Origin: an uncultured Lentisphaeria bacterium
Lineage (GTDB): Bacteria > Verrucomicrobiota > Lentisphaeria > Oligosphaerales > Oligosphaeraceae
DNA: 41,083 nt
Assembly: GCA_945827525.1 (NCBI GenBank)
Contig: CALZPA010000003.1
Location: forward strand, 1-41,083
Reading direction: 5' to 3'
Below are positions 1 to 9,100 of this stretch, piece by piece (the stretch's first letter is position 1; the number at the start of each line of letters is the position of its first letter). Both the position numbers and the translations under genes were made by a program. The notes under the pieces were generated by a model, which worked only from the letters and a program-made list of their open reading frames with translations, searched no databases and was not told the DNA's origin.

Positions 1-54
1 GTCGTCGGCGATGAGGTCCGCGAAGGTGTAGACGCTGCTGGTGAGCTTCTTCAT
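1..54 (-). CDS. 5' end of truncated CDS, possibly AAA-ATPase/PD-(D/E)XK (DUF1703-like) protein; N-terminus MKKLTSSVYTFADLIADD
   Basis: Reverse strand ATG at 54-52 with an 18-codon open frame to the window edge; GGGAGGA Shine-Dalgarno-like sequence upstream (about 62-69). N-terminus resembles the 'MKKLPIGIQTFEKLR..' start of this family. Confidence 0.45.
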   Translation of the reverse strand, partial: MKKLTSSVYTFADLIADD

Positions 55-127
55 GTGTATAGATCCTCCCTTGATTTGTCAACGTCCTAATGTAGTTCTA
101 GCGAGGCTTGAAATCAAGGAAATGGAA

Positions 128-170
128 CAGGCGCAGCGGCCTGGGTCGGGGAGGGCGCTGCGCCTGTTTT
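128..170. terminator. Hairpin downstream of macB permease gene
   Basis: Perfect 11-bp arms CAGGCGCAGCG/CGCTGCGCCTG (128-138/156-166) followed by TTTT on + strand. Confidence 0.5.
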
Positions 171-196
171 GGGGAGGGGCGTGGGTGATGGGATGC

Positions 197-1423
197 CTAT
201 TCGTATCGGAGGCAGTCAATGGGGTTGAGGGAGGAGGCTCGGAAGGCTGGGAAGAAGCCGAAGACGATGCCGACGAGCGCGGAGAAGCCAAAGGAGAGGA
301 TGATGGAGGGTGGGGTGATGAGGATGGGCCAGTTGTTGACGTGTCCGACAATCTGTGCGCCGGCGACGCCGGCGACGATGCCGATGGCACCGCCGGCGCA
401 GGAGAGGACAATGGCCTCCAGGAGGAACTGGAGGAGGATATCGCGGGGGCGGGCGCCAATGGCCATGCGGAGACCGATTTCCCGTGTTCTCTCGGTGACG
501 GAGACGAGCATGATGTTCATGATGCCAATGCCGCCGACCATGAGCGAGATGGAGGCGACGGCGGTCAGGAGCAGCGTCATGAGCCGTGAGATGGAGGTGA
601 TGGAGTCGACGATTTCGGTCATGTCGCGGACAGTGAAGTCATCGTCCTTGCCGTTGTATATCTTGTGTCTCTGGCGGAGGATGGCGGTGATCTCCTCCTT
701 GGCGAGGTCGAGGTCGTCCATGGTGTGGAGGGAGATGAGGAGCTGGTTGACGTTGTTGAATTTGGAGCGCTGGAGGACACGTTTGACGGTGGTGTAGGGG
801 ATGATGAGGATGTCGTCCTGGTCCTGTCCCATGGAGTTGGAGCCCTTGGGCTGCATGACGCCGATGACCTTGAAGGGCATGTTCTTGATGCGCATGGTCT
901 TGCCGACGGGGCTGGTGTTGGGGAAGAGGTTGTCGACGATGGTCTGTCCGATGACGACGACCCGGTTTCCTGCCCGGACATCGGCGTCGGTGAAGAAGGC
1001 GCCGTCGCCGACGTCCCATCCTCTGACGGCGACGAAGTCGGGGCCGCATCCGGAGATGGTGGTCTGCCAGTTGTTCTCCTGATAGATGATCTGAGCGTTG
1101 GAGCGTATCATGGGGGTGACGGCGTTGACGAGGTGTGGGAGCTGCTCCTTGATCTGCTCGCCGTCCTCGGGCATGAGCGTGGTGACGGCGCCGGCGCCCA
1201 TGTGCATGCCTCCGGAGCGCATGCTGCCGGGGAAGATCATGACGAGGTTGTTGCCCATGGAGGAGATGGAGGCCTTCATCTGGGTGGAGGCGCCTTCGCC
1301 GATGGCGATGACGGCGATGACGGCGGCGATGCCGACGATGATGCCGAGCGCGGTGAGGAGCGAGCGGACCTTGTTGCGGAAGATGGCGCGCAGCGCCACC
1401 TTGAGGATCATCAGGATGTTCAT
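197..1423 (-). CDS. ABC transporter permease, MacB/FtsX family
   Basis: MacB-like N-terminus (ALRAIFRNKVRSLLTALGIIVGIAAVIAVIAIGEGA) and C-terminal GGIGIMNIMLVSVTERTREIGLRMAIGARPRDI motif. Confidence 0.93.
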   Translation of the reverse strand: MNILMILKVALRAIFRNKVRSLLTALGIIVGIAAVIAVIAIGEGASTQMKASISSMGNNLVMIFPGSMRSGGMHMGAGAVTTLMPEDGEQIKEQLPHLVNAVTPMIRSNAQIIYQENNWQTTISGCGPDFVAVRGWDVGDGAFFTDADVRAGNRVVVIGQTIVDNLFPNTSPVGKTMRIKNMPFKVIGVMQPKGSNSMGQDQDDILIIPYTTVKRVLQRSKFNNVNQLLISLHTMDDLDLAKEEITAILRQRHKIYNGKDDDFTVRDMTEIVDSITSISRLMTLLLTAVASISLMVGGIGIMNIMLVSVTERTREIGLRMAIGARPRDILLQFLLEAIVLSCAGGAIGIVAGVAGAQIVGHVNNWPILITPPSIILSFGFSALVGIVFGFFPAFRASSLNPIDCLRYE

Positions 1424-1464
1424 GATGGGAGGGCCTTGGGAGGGGAGTGTGGGGGAGAGGCTTG

Positions 1465-2142
1465 TCAGCTCTGGATGATTTTGCCGTCCCGGAAGACGAT
1501 GGTGCGTTTGGCGTAGGCGGCGATGTCGGGCTCGTGGGTGACCATGACGATGGTGATGCCCTCGTCGTTGAGAGAGCGGATGAAGGTGATGATCTCGATG
1601 GAGGCGGCGGAGTCGAGGTTTCCGGTGGGTTCGTCGGCGAAGATGACGCTGGGGCTGTTCATGAGTGCGCGGGCGATGGCGACTCGCTGCTGCTGTCCGC
1701 CGGAGAGCTGTGCGGGTGTGTGGTCGAGTCGCTTGCCGAGTCCGACCTTGTTGAGGAGTTCGGTGGAGCGCTGTCGGCGTTCGGCGTTGGAGATGTGGAC
1801 GCCGCCGTAGTAGGAGGGCAGCTCGACGTTCTCCTGGGCGGAGGTTCGAGGCAGGAGGTTGAAGTTCTGGAAGACGAAGCCGATGGTTCGGTTGCGGAAG
1901 AAGGCGAGCTCATTGCGGTTCATCTCGGTGATGGAGCGTCCGTTGAGCAGATAGGTTCCCGAGGTGGGGGTGTCGAGGCAGCCGAGGATGTTGAGCATGG
2001 TGCTCTTGCCGGAGCCGGACTGCCCCATGATGGCGACGAAGTCACCCTTCTCGATCTGCAGCGAGACGCCATTGAGCGCATGGACGACATTGTCGCCCAT
2101 GCGGTAGGTCTTGTACATATCCTTGATTTCGATCAGCGGCAT
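1465..2142 (-). CDS. ABC transporter ATP-binding protein, MacB/LolD type
   Basis: Walker A GQSGSGKST, signature LSGGQQQR, Walker B VIFADEPTGNLDS, H-loop VTHEPD. Confidence 0.95.
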   Translation of the reverse strand: MPLIEIKDMYKTYRMGDNVVHALNGVSLQIEKGDFVAIMGQSGSGKSTMLNILGCLDTPTSGTYLLNGRSITEMNRNELAFFRNRTIGFVFQNFNLLPRTSAQENVELPSYYGGVHISNAERRQRSTELLNKVGLGKRLDHTPAQLSGGQQQRVAIARALMNSPSVIFADEPTGNLDSAASIEIITFIRSLNDEGITIVMVTHEPDIAAYAKRTIVFRDGKIIQS

Positions 2143-2208
2143 GATGGTGTGTGTCCGTGTCTGTCTGACGGGGTGTCTTGCGACGTGTGTGGGGGGGCGG
2201 GAGGGAGC

Positions 2209-3633
2209 CTATCGGCGGGGCGGTCCGCCAGGGCCGCCGCGTGGGGGACGCGGCGGCGCGAAGGGGTTGTTGCTGCCGCTGGCGGCCTTCTCCGCCTCCT
2301 TGGAGGTCATGATGCCGGTGACGACCAGGGCGCCGTCCAGGTCGTCGCCGCCGATGATTTCGGTGTTGATGCCGTCGGAGGCGCCGAGTCGGACCTGCTG
2401 TGGGCGGATGGAGCCGTCGTCGTTGGCGAGCCAGATGGTTTTGGTGACGCTGGGGCTGGGCGACGCCTTCTCGGGTCTGGGGGCGCCGTCGGGGCGGCTC
2501 TTGCCGGAAGCCTGTTGGTGCTGGTGTGCGGGTGCGGCGGCGGGTGCGGGGCTGTCGGCGGCCTGGTTCTGCGGTCCCTTGAAGCGGAGGGCGGCGGCTG
2601 GGACGGCGATGACGTGCTCCTTCTCGACGATGATGATGGAGAGGTTGGCGGTCATGCCGGGGAAGAGCTCCATGCGGGGGTTGTCGGCCTCGACGATGAC
2701 CGGGTAGGTGACGACATTCGACTCGGACTGTGCGTCGAGGCGGATTTCGCGGACGGAGCCGACGAACTCGTGCGGGTAGGCGTCGACGGTGAAGCGGACT
2801 TTCTGTCCGACCTTGAGCTGTCCGACATCGGCCTCGGGCACGGCGGCCTCGACCTGGATGCGGGTGAGTCCGGCGGCGATGGTGAAGAGGGTGGAGGTGT
2901 TCATGTTGGAGACGACGGTCTGTCCCTCGTCGACGTCGCGGGCGATGACGATGCCGTCGATGGGTGCGGAGATGGTGCAGTATCCGAGGTTGGCCTCGGC
3001 CTGTCTGCCGTTGGCCTCGGCCTGCTGGATCTGCGCCTCGCTCTGGATGATGGCGGCCTCGGCCTTCTCGATGTCGGCGCGGTTGGAGAGGATTTGTGCC
3101 TGGAGCTGCTCGACCTCGGCCTCGGAGGTGTCGAGGTCGGCGTCGGAGATGCCCGTCTCCGGGAGCTTGCGCCGGAGCTCGCTGTTGCGCTGATGGGTTT
3201 TGATGGCGTACTTGAGCTTGGACTCGTTGACGGCCAGCGTCGCCTTCGCGGCGCTGAGCTGCGCCTTGGCGGAGGCCAGGCTGGCCTCCGCGTTGCGGAT
3301 GGAGGCGCGTGAGGCGTCATAGGTCGCCTGATAGGTGGCGGGGTCGATGCGGGCCAGCAGCTCGCCGGCCTTGACCAGTGAGTTGTAGTCGGCCTTCAGC
3401 TCCAGAATCTTGCCCGTGACCTGCGTGCCGACCTCCACCTCGTGCAACGGCTGGATGGTGCCCGTCGCCGAGACCTCCTGGACAATCCGAGTCGGACTCA
3501 GGCGGCTCGTCCGGTAGCGCACCTGAGACCCGCTCCCAGACCCGCCCCCACCCGCGCGGGACGACCACACATACCAGCCTCCGCCAGCCAAACACGCCAG
3601 CACCAGGCCCCACAGAAAACGGCTCCTCTTCAT
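2209..3633 (-). CDS. macA: Efflux periplasmic adaptor subunit (MacA/RND-type membrane fusion protein)
   Basis: N-terminal TM segment, VSATGTIQPLHEVEVGTQVTGKI biotinyl-lipoyl-like motif, long coiled coil, CTISAPIDGIVIARDVDEGQTV; upstream of the ATPase and permease on the same strand. AAAGGA RBS. Confidence 0.9.
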   Translation of the reverse strand: MKRSRFLWGLVLACLAGGGWYVWSSRAGGGGSGSGSQVRYRTSRLSPTRIVQEVSATGTIQPLHEVEVGTQVTGKILELKADYNSLVKAGELLARIDPATYQATYDASRASIRNAEASLASAKAQLSAAKATLAVNESKLKYAIKTHQRNSELRRKLPETGISDADLDTSEAEVEQLQAQILSNRADIEKAEAAIIQSEAQIQQAEANGRQAEANLGYCTISAPIDGIVIARDVDEGQTVVSNMNTSTLFTIAAGLTRIQVEAAVPEADVGQLKVGQKVRFTVDAYPHEFVGSVREIRLDAQSESNVVTYPVIVEADNPRMELFPGMTANLSIIIVEKEHVIAVPAAALRFKGPQNQAADSPAPAAAPAHQHQQASGKSRPDGAPRPEKASPSPSVTKTIWLANDDGSIRPQQVRLGASDGINTEIIGGDDLDGALVVTGIMTSKEAEKAASGSNNPFAPPRPPRGGPGGPPRR

Positions 3634-3881
3634 GAATTCCTTTGCCTTAAATGTGTGAACTTATTGTTTCAAACAGATTTTTCATGGCGATATGCTACCA
3701 CTGAAACGCCAGGTCGGGGAAAATATTGTGGCATGGTCGTCAAAAAGGGGGGAGGAGGGGGCAGGCGGCTGCTGCCCGGTCTTCTTTTGACTCGTGTGCA
3801 GGGAGAGGCTATACTAATCCTGAAGACGGTTGGCTGATGTGTGGATATTTGTTTTTTTCGAGCAGGAGGCATGGTTGTCGC

Positions 3882-5972
3882 ATGGGCAGTGTCACGCAGC
3901 GGTATGTGGTGTACGACTTTTCAGGGATGGCATTTGGCGAGGTTCGCGGAGCTGGGACGAGCTTCAGCTCGGAGCGGTTGCGTGGAGGCTTTGCGCTGCG
4001 TTTTCGCCTGGCGTGTCTGCCGGAGTCGGGATTGACGCTGCTGGAGCTTCCGGGGACGCTGCGTCTGTTCACGCATGAGGTCAGGGAGGAGTCAGACGTC
4101 GGCTGGAGCCGGAGCGAGAATCTGCGGATGAGGCAGGAGGCGGATGGCCGTTGCCGCGCTCTGGCGGTGGAGCTGCGCGTGGTCCGGGAGGACTTTCCGG
4201 ACTATCCACCGCGTGGGGGGCTGCGTTCGGGCGCCTGGGAGCGGGTGTGCGTGAGTGTTCCGTACTGGCTGCTGGAGGAGCGTCCGGGCGTTGAGCTGGC
4301 GGTGCTGTACGATGGTGTGGCGCTGCGCTGGCTGGTGGACGGCGAGGAGGTGAACGCGGATTATCCCGTGGGGGTGCCGCGAAGGCAGGAGGGCGCGTGG
4401 ACGGTGGCGGTCGCGGAGGCCTTCATGCGTCTGGAGATGAGCGTGGAGGTGAGCCGTCTGCGGCGTGAGGAGCGCAGTGAGACCTGGACTGGCCAGGTTC
4501 AGTTCTACACGCCCCGAGGCTTCAACACCTGGATAGGCGATGTGGTGCTCTACTGGCACGACGGCGTGTTCCATGTGCTGTATCTGCTGGACCGTCATCA
4601 TCACGGCAGCCGCTGGGGCGGCGGGGCACACATCTTCTGCCAGTTGGTCAGCCGGGATCTGGTGCATTGGACGGACTGTGGGCCGCTGTTCGAGCTGGAT
4701 CGTCCCTGGCAGTCCGTCGGCACGGGGACGATGGCGTTTCATGGGGGGCGCTATCTGTTCGTGCATGGCTGGCACACGAGCCGGACGATACCGGCGGAGC
4801 GCACGTCGACGCCGCTGATGCGCGAGCGCGCGGCGGCGCATGGCGGGCGCATGACGGCTCTGGATGAGAGCCAACTGGAGGGGCGCTATCCGTCGGGGGC
4901 CGCCTATGCCGTCAGTGAGGACGGCATCCATTTCACGCCGGCGCACAAGGTCATCCACACGGCGGAGAATCCGAGCGTGTATGTCAATGGGCGCGGGGGG
5001 CTGTCGATGTACTGTGGCGGCAGCACCTGGGAGGCGGACGGCATCGACGGCCCCTGGACGTGCGTCAGCGACCATTTCCCCCCGTGTGGTCGCGAGGAGC
5101 CCATGCTGAACACGGATGAGTGTCCGTCGTTCTTCGACTGGCATGGCGACAGCTATCTCATCATGGGCGGCAGCGGCTTCTGGCATCGGCCGGCGGGGAC
5201 GTCCGAGTTCCTCAATGCGGCGGCGGCGGGGCGCGACATCTACGATGGCCTGAATGTGCCGATGGCGGCTCCGTTTGGGGAGGGCCGGATGCTGCTGGGT
5301 GGCTGGATACAGGGCATTGGCTGGGGCAGTTGCCTGGTTCTCCGTGAGCTGCTCCACTATCCGGACGGGCATCTGGGCCTGAGATGGGTGCCGGAGCTGG
5401 AGCCTGAGCGCCTGTCGAGGCTGGCGGGATGTCCGGCGGACGCCGCCGTGTCGCCGTCGTCGCCGGTGTCGCTGCCGGCCCCGGAGCCGAGAGAGGACGC
5501 CCTATATGAGATGACGCTGACGGCGCCGGTGAGCGGACGTCTTGGTGTCCGTCTCCACGACCATCGGCATCCGGAGCTTGACTGCGAATTTCAGCTCGAC
5601 TTCGGACGGCAGCGGATGCAGGTCGCCACGGTCGGCGCCCAGGCGGGGCTGTGCCGGCCGCTGCTCACGCTGCGCGAGTCGCTCCGGGTACGGCCCTCCG
5701 AGCGGCTGGGCATGAGCATTCAGACAGTGGATGGGTACCATGCGGAAAGCCGGGACTTCGCGCTGGAGCAGGTGGATGTCCTGGAGGGGACGCCACGGCT
5801 GCGGCTGCGGCTCCATGCCGACGCCAAGATGCGGTCGACCGTCCTGGACGTCGAGGTCGCGGGACAGCGCACGCTGGTCAGCCATCGCGTCGGCATGACG
5901 GTCACCGGGGTGGAGCTGGTCGCGGACGTACCGCTGGCCGTGGCCGAGATGACGGCCTGGCGTGTGTGCTGA
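3882..5972 (+). CDS. GH32-like (clan GH-J-like beta-propeller) glycosidase; start trimmed from ORF start 3726
   Basis: VSRDLVHWTDCGPLFELD, SEDGIHFTPAHKVI and DECPSFFDWHGDSYLIMGG resemble GH32 blades and the ECP acid/base motif. ATG 3882 has AGGAGG at about 3864. Confidence 0.7.
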   Translation: MGSVTQRYVVYDFSGMAFGEVRGAGTSFSSERLRGGFALRFRLACLPESGLTLLELPGTLRLFTHEVREESDVGWSRSENLRMRQEADGRCRALAVELRVVREDFPDYPPRGGLRSGAWERVCVSVPYWLLEERPGVELAVLYDGVALRWLVDGEEVNADYPVGVPRRQEGAWTVAVAEAFMRLEMSVEVSRLRREERSETWTGQVQFYTPRGFNTWIGDVVLYWHDGVFHVLYLLDRHHHGSRWGGGAHIFCQLVSRDLVHWTDCGPLFELDRPWQSVGTGTMAFHGGRYLFVHGWHTSRTIPAERTSTPLMRERAAAHGGRMTALDESQLEGRYPSGAAYAVSEDGIHFTPAHKVIHTAENPSVYVNGRGGLSMYCGGSTWEADGIDGPWTCVSDHFPPCGREEPMLNTDECPSFFDWHGDSYLIMGGSGFWHRPAGTSEFLNAAAAGRDIYDGLNVPMAAPFGEGRMLLGGWIQGIGWGSCLVLRELLHYPDGHLGLRWVPELEPERLSRLAGCPADAAVSPSSPVSLPAPEPREDALYEMTLTAPVSGRLGVRLHDHRHPELDCEFQLDFGRQRMQVATVGAQAGLCRPLLTLRESLRVRPSERLGMSIQTVDGYHAESRDFALEQVDVLEGTPRLRLRLHADAKMRSTVLDVEVAGQRTLVSHRVGMTVTGVELVADVPLAVAEMTAWRVC

Positions 5973-5973
5973 A

Positions 5974-6091
5974 TCGAGTTTTTTTGTCCACAAAAGACAC
6001 AAAACAAGCAAAACAAAAGTGGAGTCCGCAAGTCGAGTTTTTTTGTCCACAAAAGACACAAAACAAGCAAAACAAAAGTGGAGTCCACAAA
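5974..6091. repeat. Two direct tandem copies of a 59-bp A/C-rich unit plus a third partial copy
   Basis: TCGAGTTTTTTTGTCCACAAAAGACACAAAACAAGCAAAACAAAAGTGGAGTCC at 5974 and again at 6033 (period 59); GTCCACAAAAGGCACAA begins at 6083. Lies between convergent genes. Confidence 0.95.
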
Positions 6092-6112
6092 AGGCACAAG
6101 AGAGCCTCGGGT

Positions 6113-9100
6113 TTAGCTTGTTTCCTCGATGGGAAGCTGCGGTTGGGCTTTCCGCGGCTGCCTGGTGGTGGCCTTTCTGCGTTTGGGTGCGGGGCGGTCG
6201 GTGGGTCGGTGGGTGACGCCGGGGCCGGCGATGAGTCCGTAGCCGTTGGTGTTGGAGACGTCGAGTCGGGTGTCGATGCGTTCCCGGAGCTTGTCGACGT
6301 GGCTGATGATGCCGACGAGCTTCTGGGGGGTGTCGGCGTGTCCGTCGGCGTCGCCCCGGAGCTGCATGAGGAGTTCGATGGCGCTGTCGAGGGAGCGTTC
6401 GTCGAGGGTTCCGAAGCCCTCGTCGAGGAGGACGTTGCCGAGTCGTGCCTTTTGGCTGATGGCGCTCATTTCGGTGAGTCCGAGGGCGAGGGCGAGACTG
6501 ACCTCGAAGGACTCGCCGCCGGAGAGGTTGCGTGAGGTCCGTCGGATGTCTCCGCGGAAGTGGTCGATGACGTTGAGGGCGAGGGGGGTGTCGGGGTCGC
6601 TTTCGAGGGTGAAGTGGCGTCTGAGTGCGAGTGGGCGGTGTTCGTTGGCGAGTTTGACGAGTGCGCGGAAGGTGTATCCCTGGGCGATGCGGAGGAATTT
6701 CTCGCCGTTTCGGTTGCCGAAGCTGTCGTCGAGGAGCTTCCAGAGGTTGGCTTGGTCGGCGAGGGTCTGTCGTTCGGCGAGGAGGGCGTCGGCGTGGCGG
6801 TGGTTCTGTTCGTCGGCGCTGAGGAGGCTTTGGGTGGCGGCGAGGGCGTTCTGGGCCTGTTCGCGGTCGAGTCTGAGCTGTTCGAGGGTGCTGCGGTTCT
6901 GGTCGCGTGTGAGGTCGAGGGGCAGTTTCTGGCGGAGTTCCTCCAGGAGGCGTTGACGTTCGTTGCGGGTGGCGGTGTCGAGGGCGAGCTGCTCGTCGAG
7001 GGTCTTGAGGTGTTGCTGGAGGTTCTGGAGCTGTTCGGGAGAGCGTTGTCTGGCGAGGAAGTCGTTCTCGTTTTGGAGGGCGTTTTCGGCGAGTCTGGCG
7101 AGGAAGTCGGTCTGCGCCTGGGTGCGGGCGGGGAGGAGGCTCTGCTCGAGCTGGTGTTCGAGCTGCTGGCGTGAGGTGGTGGCGGCGGCGAGTTGCGCCT
7201 GGGCGGCGGCCAGGCACTGGGAGGCCTTCTCCCTGGCGTCGAGGGCGTCCTGGAGCTGTTGCCGGAGGCGTTTCTCGGCTTCGTCGAGGTTGCTTTCGGT
7301 GGTCAGGGCGAGTCGTTGCTGCTGGAGCTGGTCGCGGTGGGCGGTGAGGTCGTCGCGGTGCTGTTGGAGTGCGGCGAGTCGTTGCCGTCGGAGTTCGTCG
7401 GCGGTCTGGTGTCTCTGGCTGGCGCTGTCGAAGGCGGCTCTGGCCTCGTCGAGTCGTGCGATGGCCTGCTGTGCGGTGGAGAGGGCGGCGATGCGGCGGT
7501 CGAGTTCCGGAGGGAGTGCGTCGTGTCGTGTCCAGGAGGTCTGGAGGCGGAGTCGGATGTCGTCGGAGAGCTCGTCGGCGGCTCGTCGGGCGCGGCTGGT
7601 GCTGTCGTCGAGGGTGTGCTGCTGGGACTTGATGTCGTTGTCGAGGGCGTTGAGGTTGCTTTGGGCGTGGTCGGCGCGTTCCTTGAGTTTGGCCTGTTGG
7701 GTACGGAGTCCTGCTTCGTCGTGTGTGGCCTTCTGGAGGGCGTCGTCGAGATGGCGGAGGCGTTCGAGTTGGTTCTGGAGGTTGGCGACGGCCTTGTCGC
7801 ACTCGGTTTCGAGGGGTGTCTGGCCGCTGCAGTAGGGGTGTGTGGTGGAGCCGCAGAGGGGGCAGGGCTGTCCGTCCTGGAGGAGCTGTCGCTGCTCGTC
7901 GAGGGAGGCGACGCGGGAGGCGTATTCGCGGAGGCGGACGGCGGCCATCAGGTCTTTCTGGATGTCCTCGTGGGTTTTGCCGTTGAGGAGCTGGGTGCGG
8001 TCGAGCTCGGTTCGGGTCTGGGCGTCCAGCAGGTTCTGGAGCTGGGCTTCGGTCTTGCGGCGTTCCTGGACAAGCTGCTCGAGTCTCTGCTGGGCGGTGT
8101 GCCGCTCGTTCATTTTGGCGTTGAGGGTCTGCTGGGCGCGGGCGATGTCCTGTTCGAGCTGGACGAGGGCGGTGCGTTTGAGTTCCCAGGTTTCGCGGCA
8201 GACGGTCAGTTGGCCGTCATTGGGGTGGGCGGCGAGATGCTCCTGTGCCTCCTGTGCGTCGTGCTGGGCGCGTTGCCAGCTGCGCGAGGCGTCCTGGAAG
8301 GCGAGGTCGTCGCGCCGCTGGTCGGCGGCGATGGTGTTCATCTCGGCGGTGAGGGCGTTGAGGGACTGGGTGTCGGCGACGAGCTGCTGGTCGAGGAGTC
8401 GTGCCTTGCCGAAGCGGTCGAGGGTGTCGTCGTGGAGCCGCCGGGTGTCGTCGAGGTGGGTGGTGAGGCGTGTGAGGTCGTCGTCGGCGTGCTGGGCGGC
8501 GGTGCGCAGGTCAGCGAGGGAGAGGTCGAGAAGGCGGAGATTCTGGGTGGCGTCGTCGTGTCGGGCCTGGGCGTTCTGGAGGGCGTGGAAGGCGTCCTGG
8601 CAGCGGGCGGCGCGCAGGGCGTCGGCGAGTTCCTGTCGCTGTGGCTGGGCGTGTTCGGCGGCCTGTCGGGTCTGTTCGAGGCGTTCGTTGGCCTGCTGGA
8701 GGGCGAGCTGGCCATTTTCGGCGTTGGCGAAGTTCTGCTCGTGGAGTGTGGCGCTGGCGATGGCGTCGTCGAGGGTCTTGAGGGTGTTCTGCTGTTGTGC
8801 GAGCAGGTGTTGTCGCTGTTCGAGTTCGTCGGGAGAGAGGAGGGTGATGTCGCCGAGTCGTCGGTTCAGGTCGGCGAGATGGTCGTTGGCGGCGGCATAG
8901 CGGCTGTTGATCTGGGCGCCGATGCGTCCGTAGACCTCGGTGCCGGTGATGGCGCTGAGGATGGGGGCGCGGTTGTCGTCGGTGGCCTTGAGGAAGGCGT
9001 CGAAGCTGCCCTGCGCGAGGAGGACGCAGCGGGTGAACTGGTCGACGGTGAGTCCGATGAGTTCGTTGACCTTGAGCTGGAAGTCGCGTTTGCCGTTGCT

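Noticed and set aside
1447-3312. 621-aa + strand ORF antisense to MacA and the ATPase
   Set aside because: Low-complexity D/G/V/E-rich translation typical of a GC-rich antisense frame; the minus strand carries clear family motifs.
5902-6099. Repeated peptides such as LLFCLFCVFCGQKNS / CFACFVSFVDKKT in several ORFs over the repeat
   Set aside because: These are translations of the non-coding 59-bp tandem repeat in different frames, not a Cys-rich protein family.
5502-7802. 766-aa - strand ORF rich in R/P/T
   Set aside because: Shadow frame of the SbcC 3' half, the repeat and the GH32-like gene antisense; no domain-like sequence.
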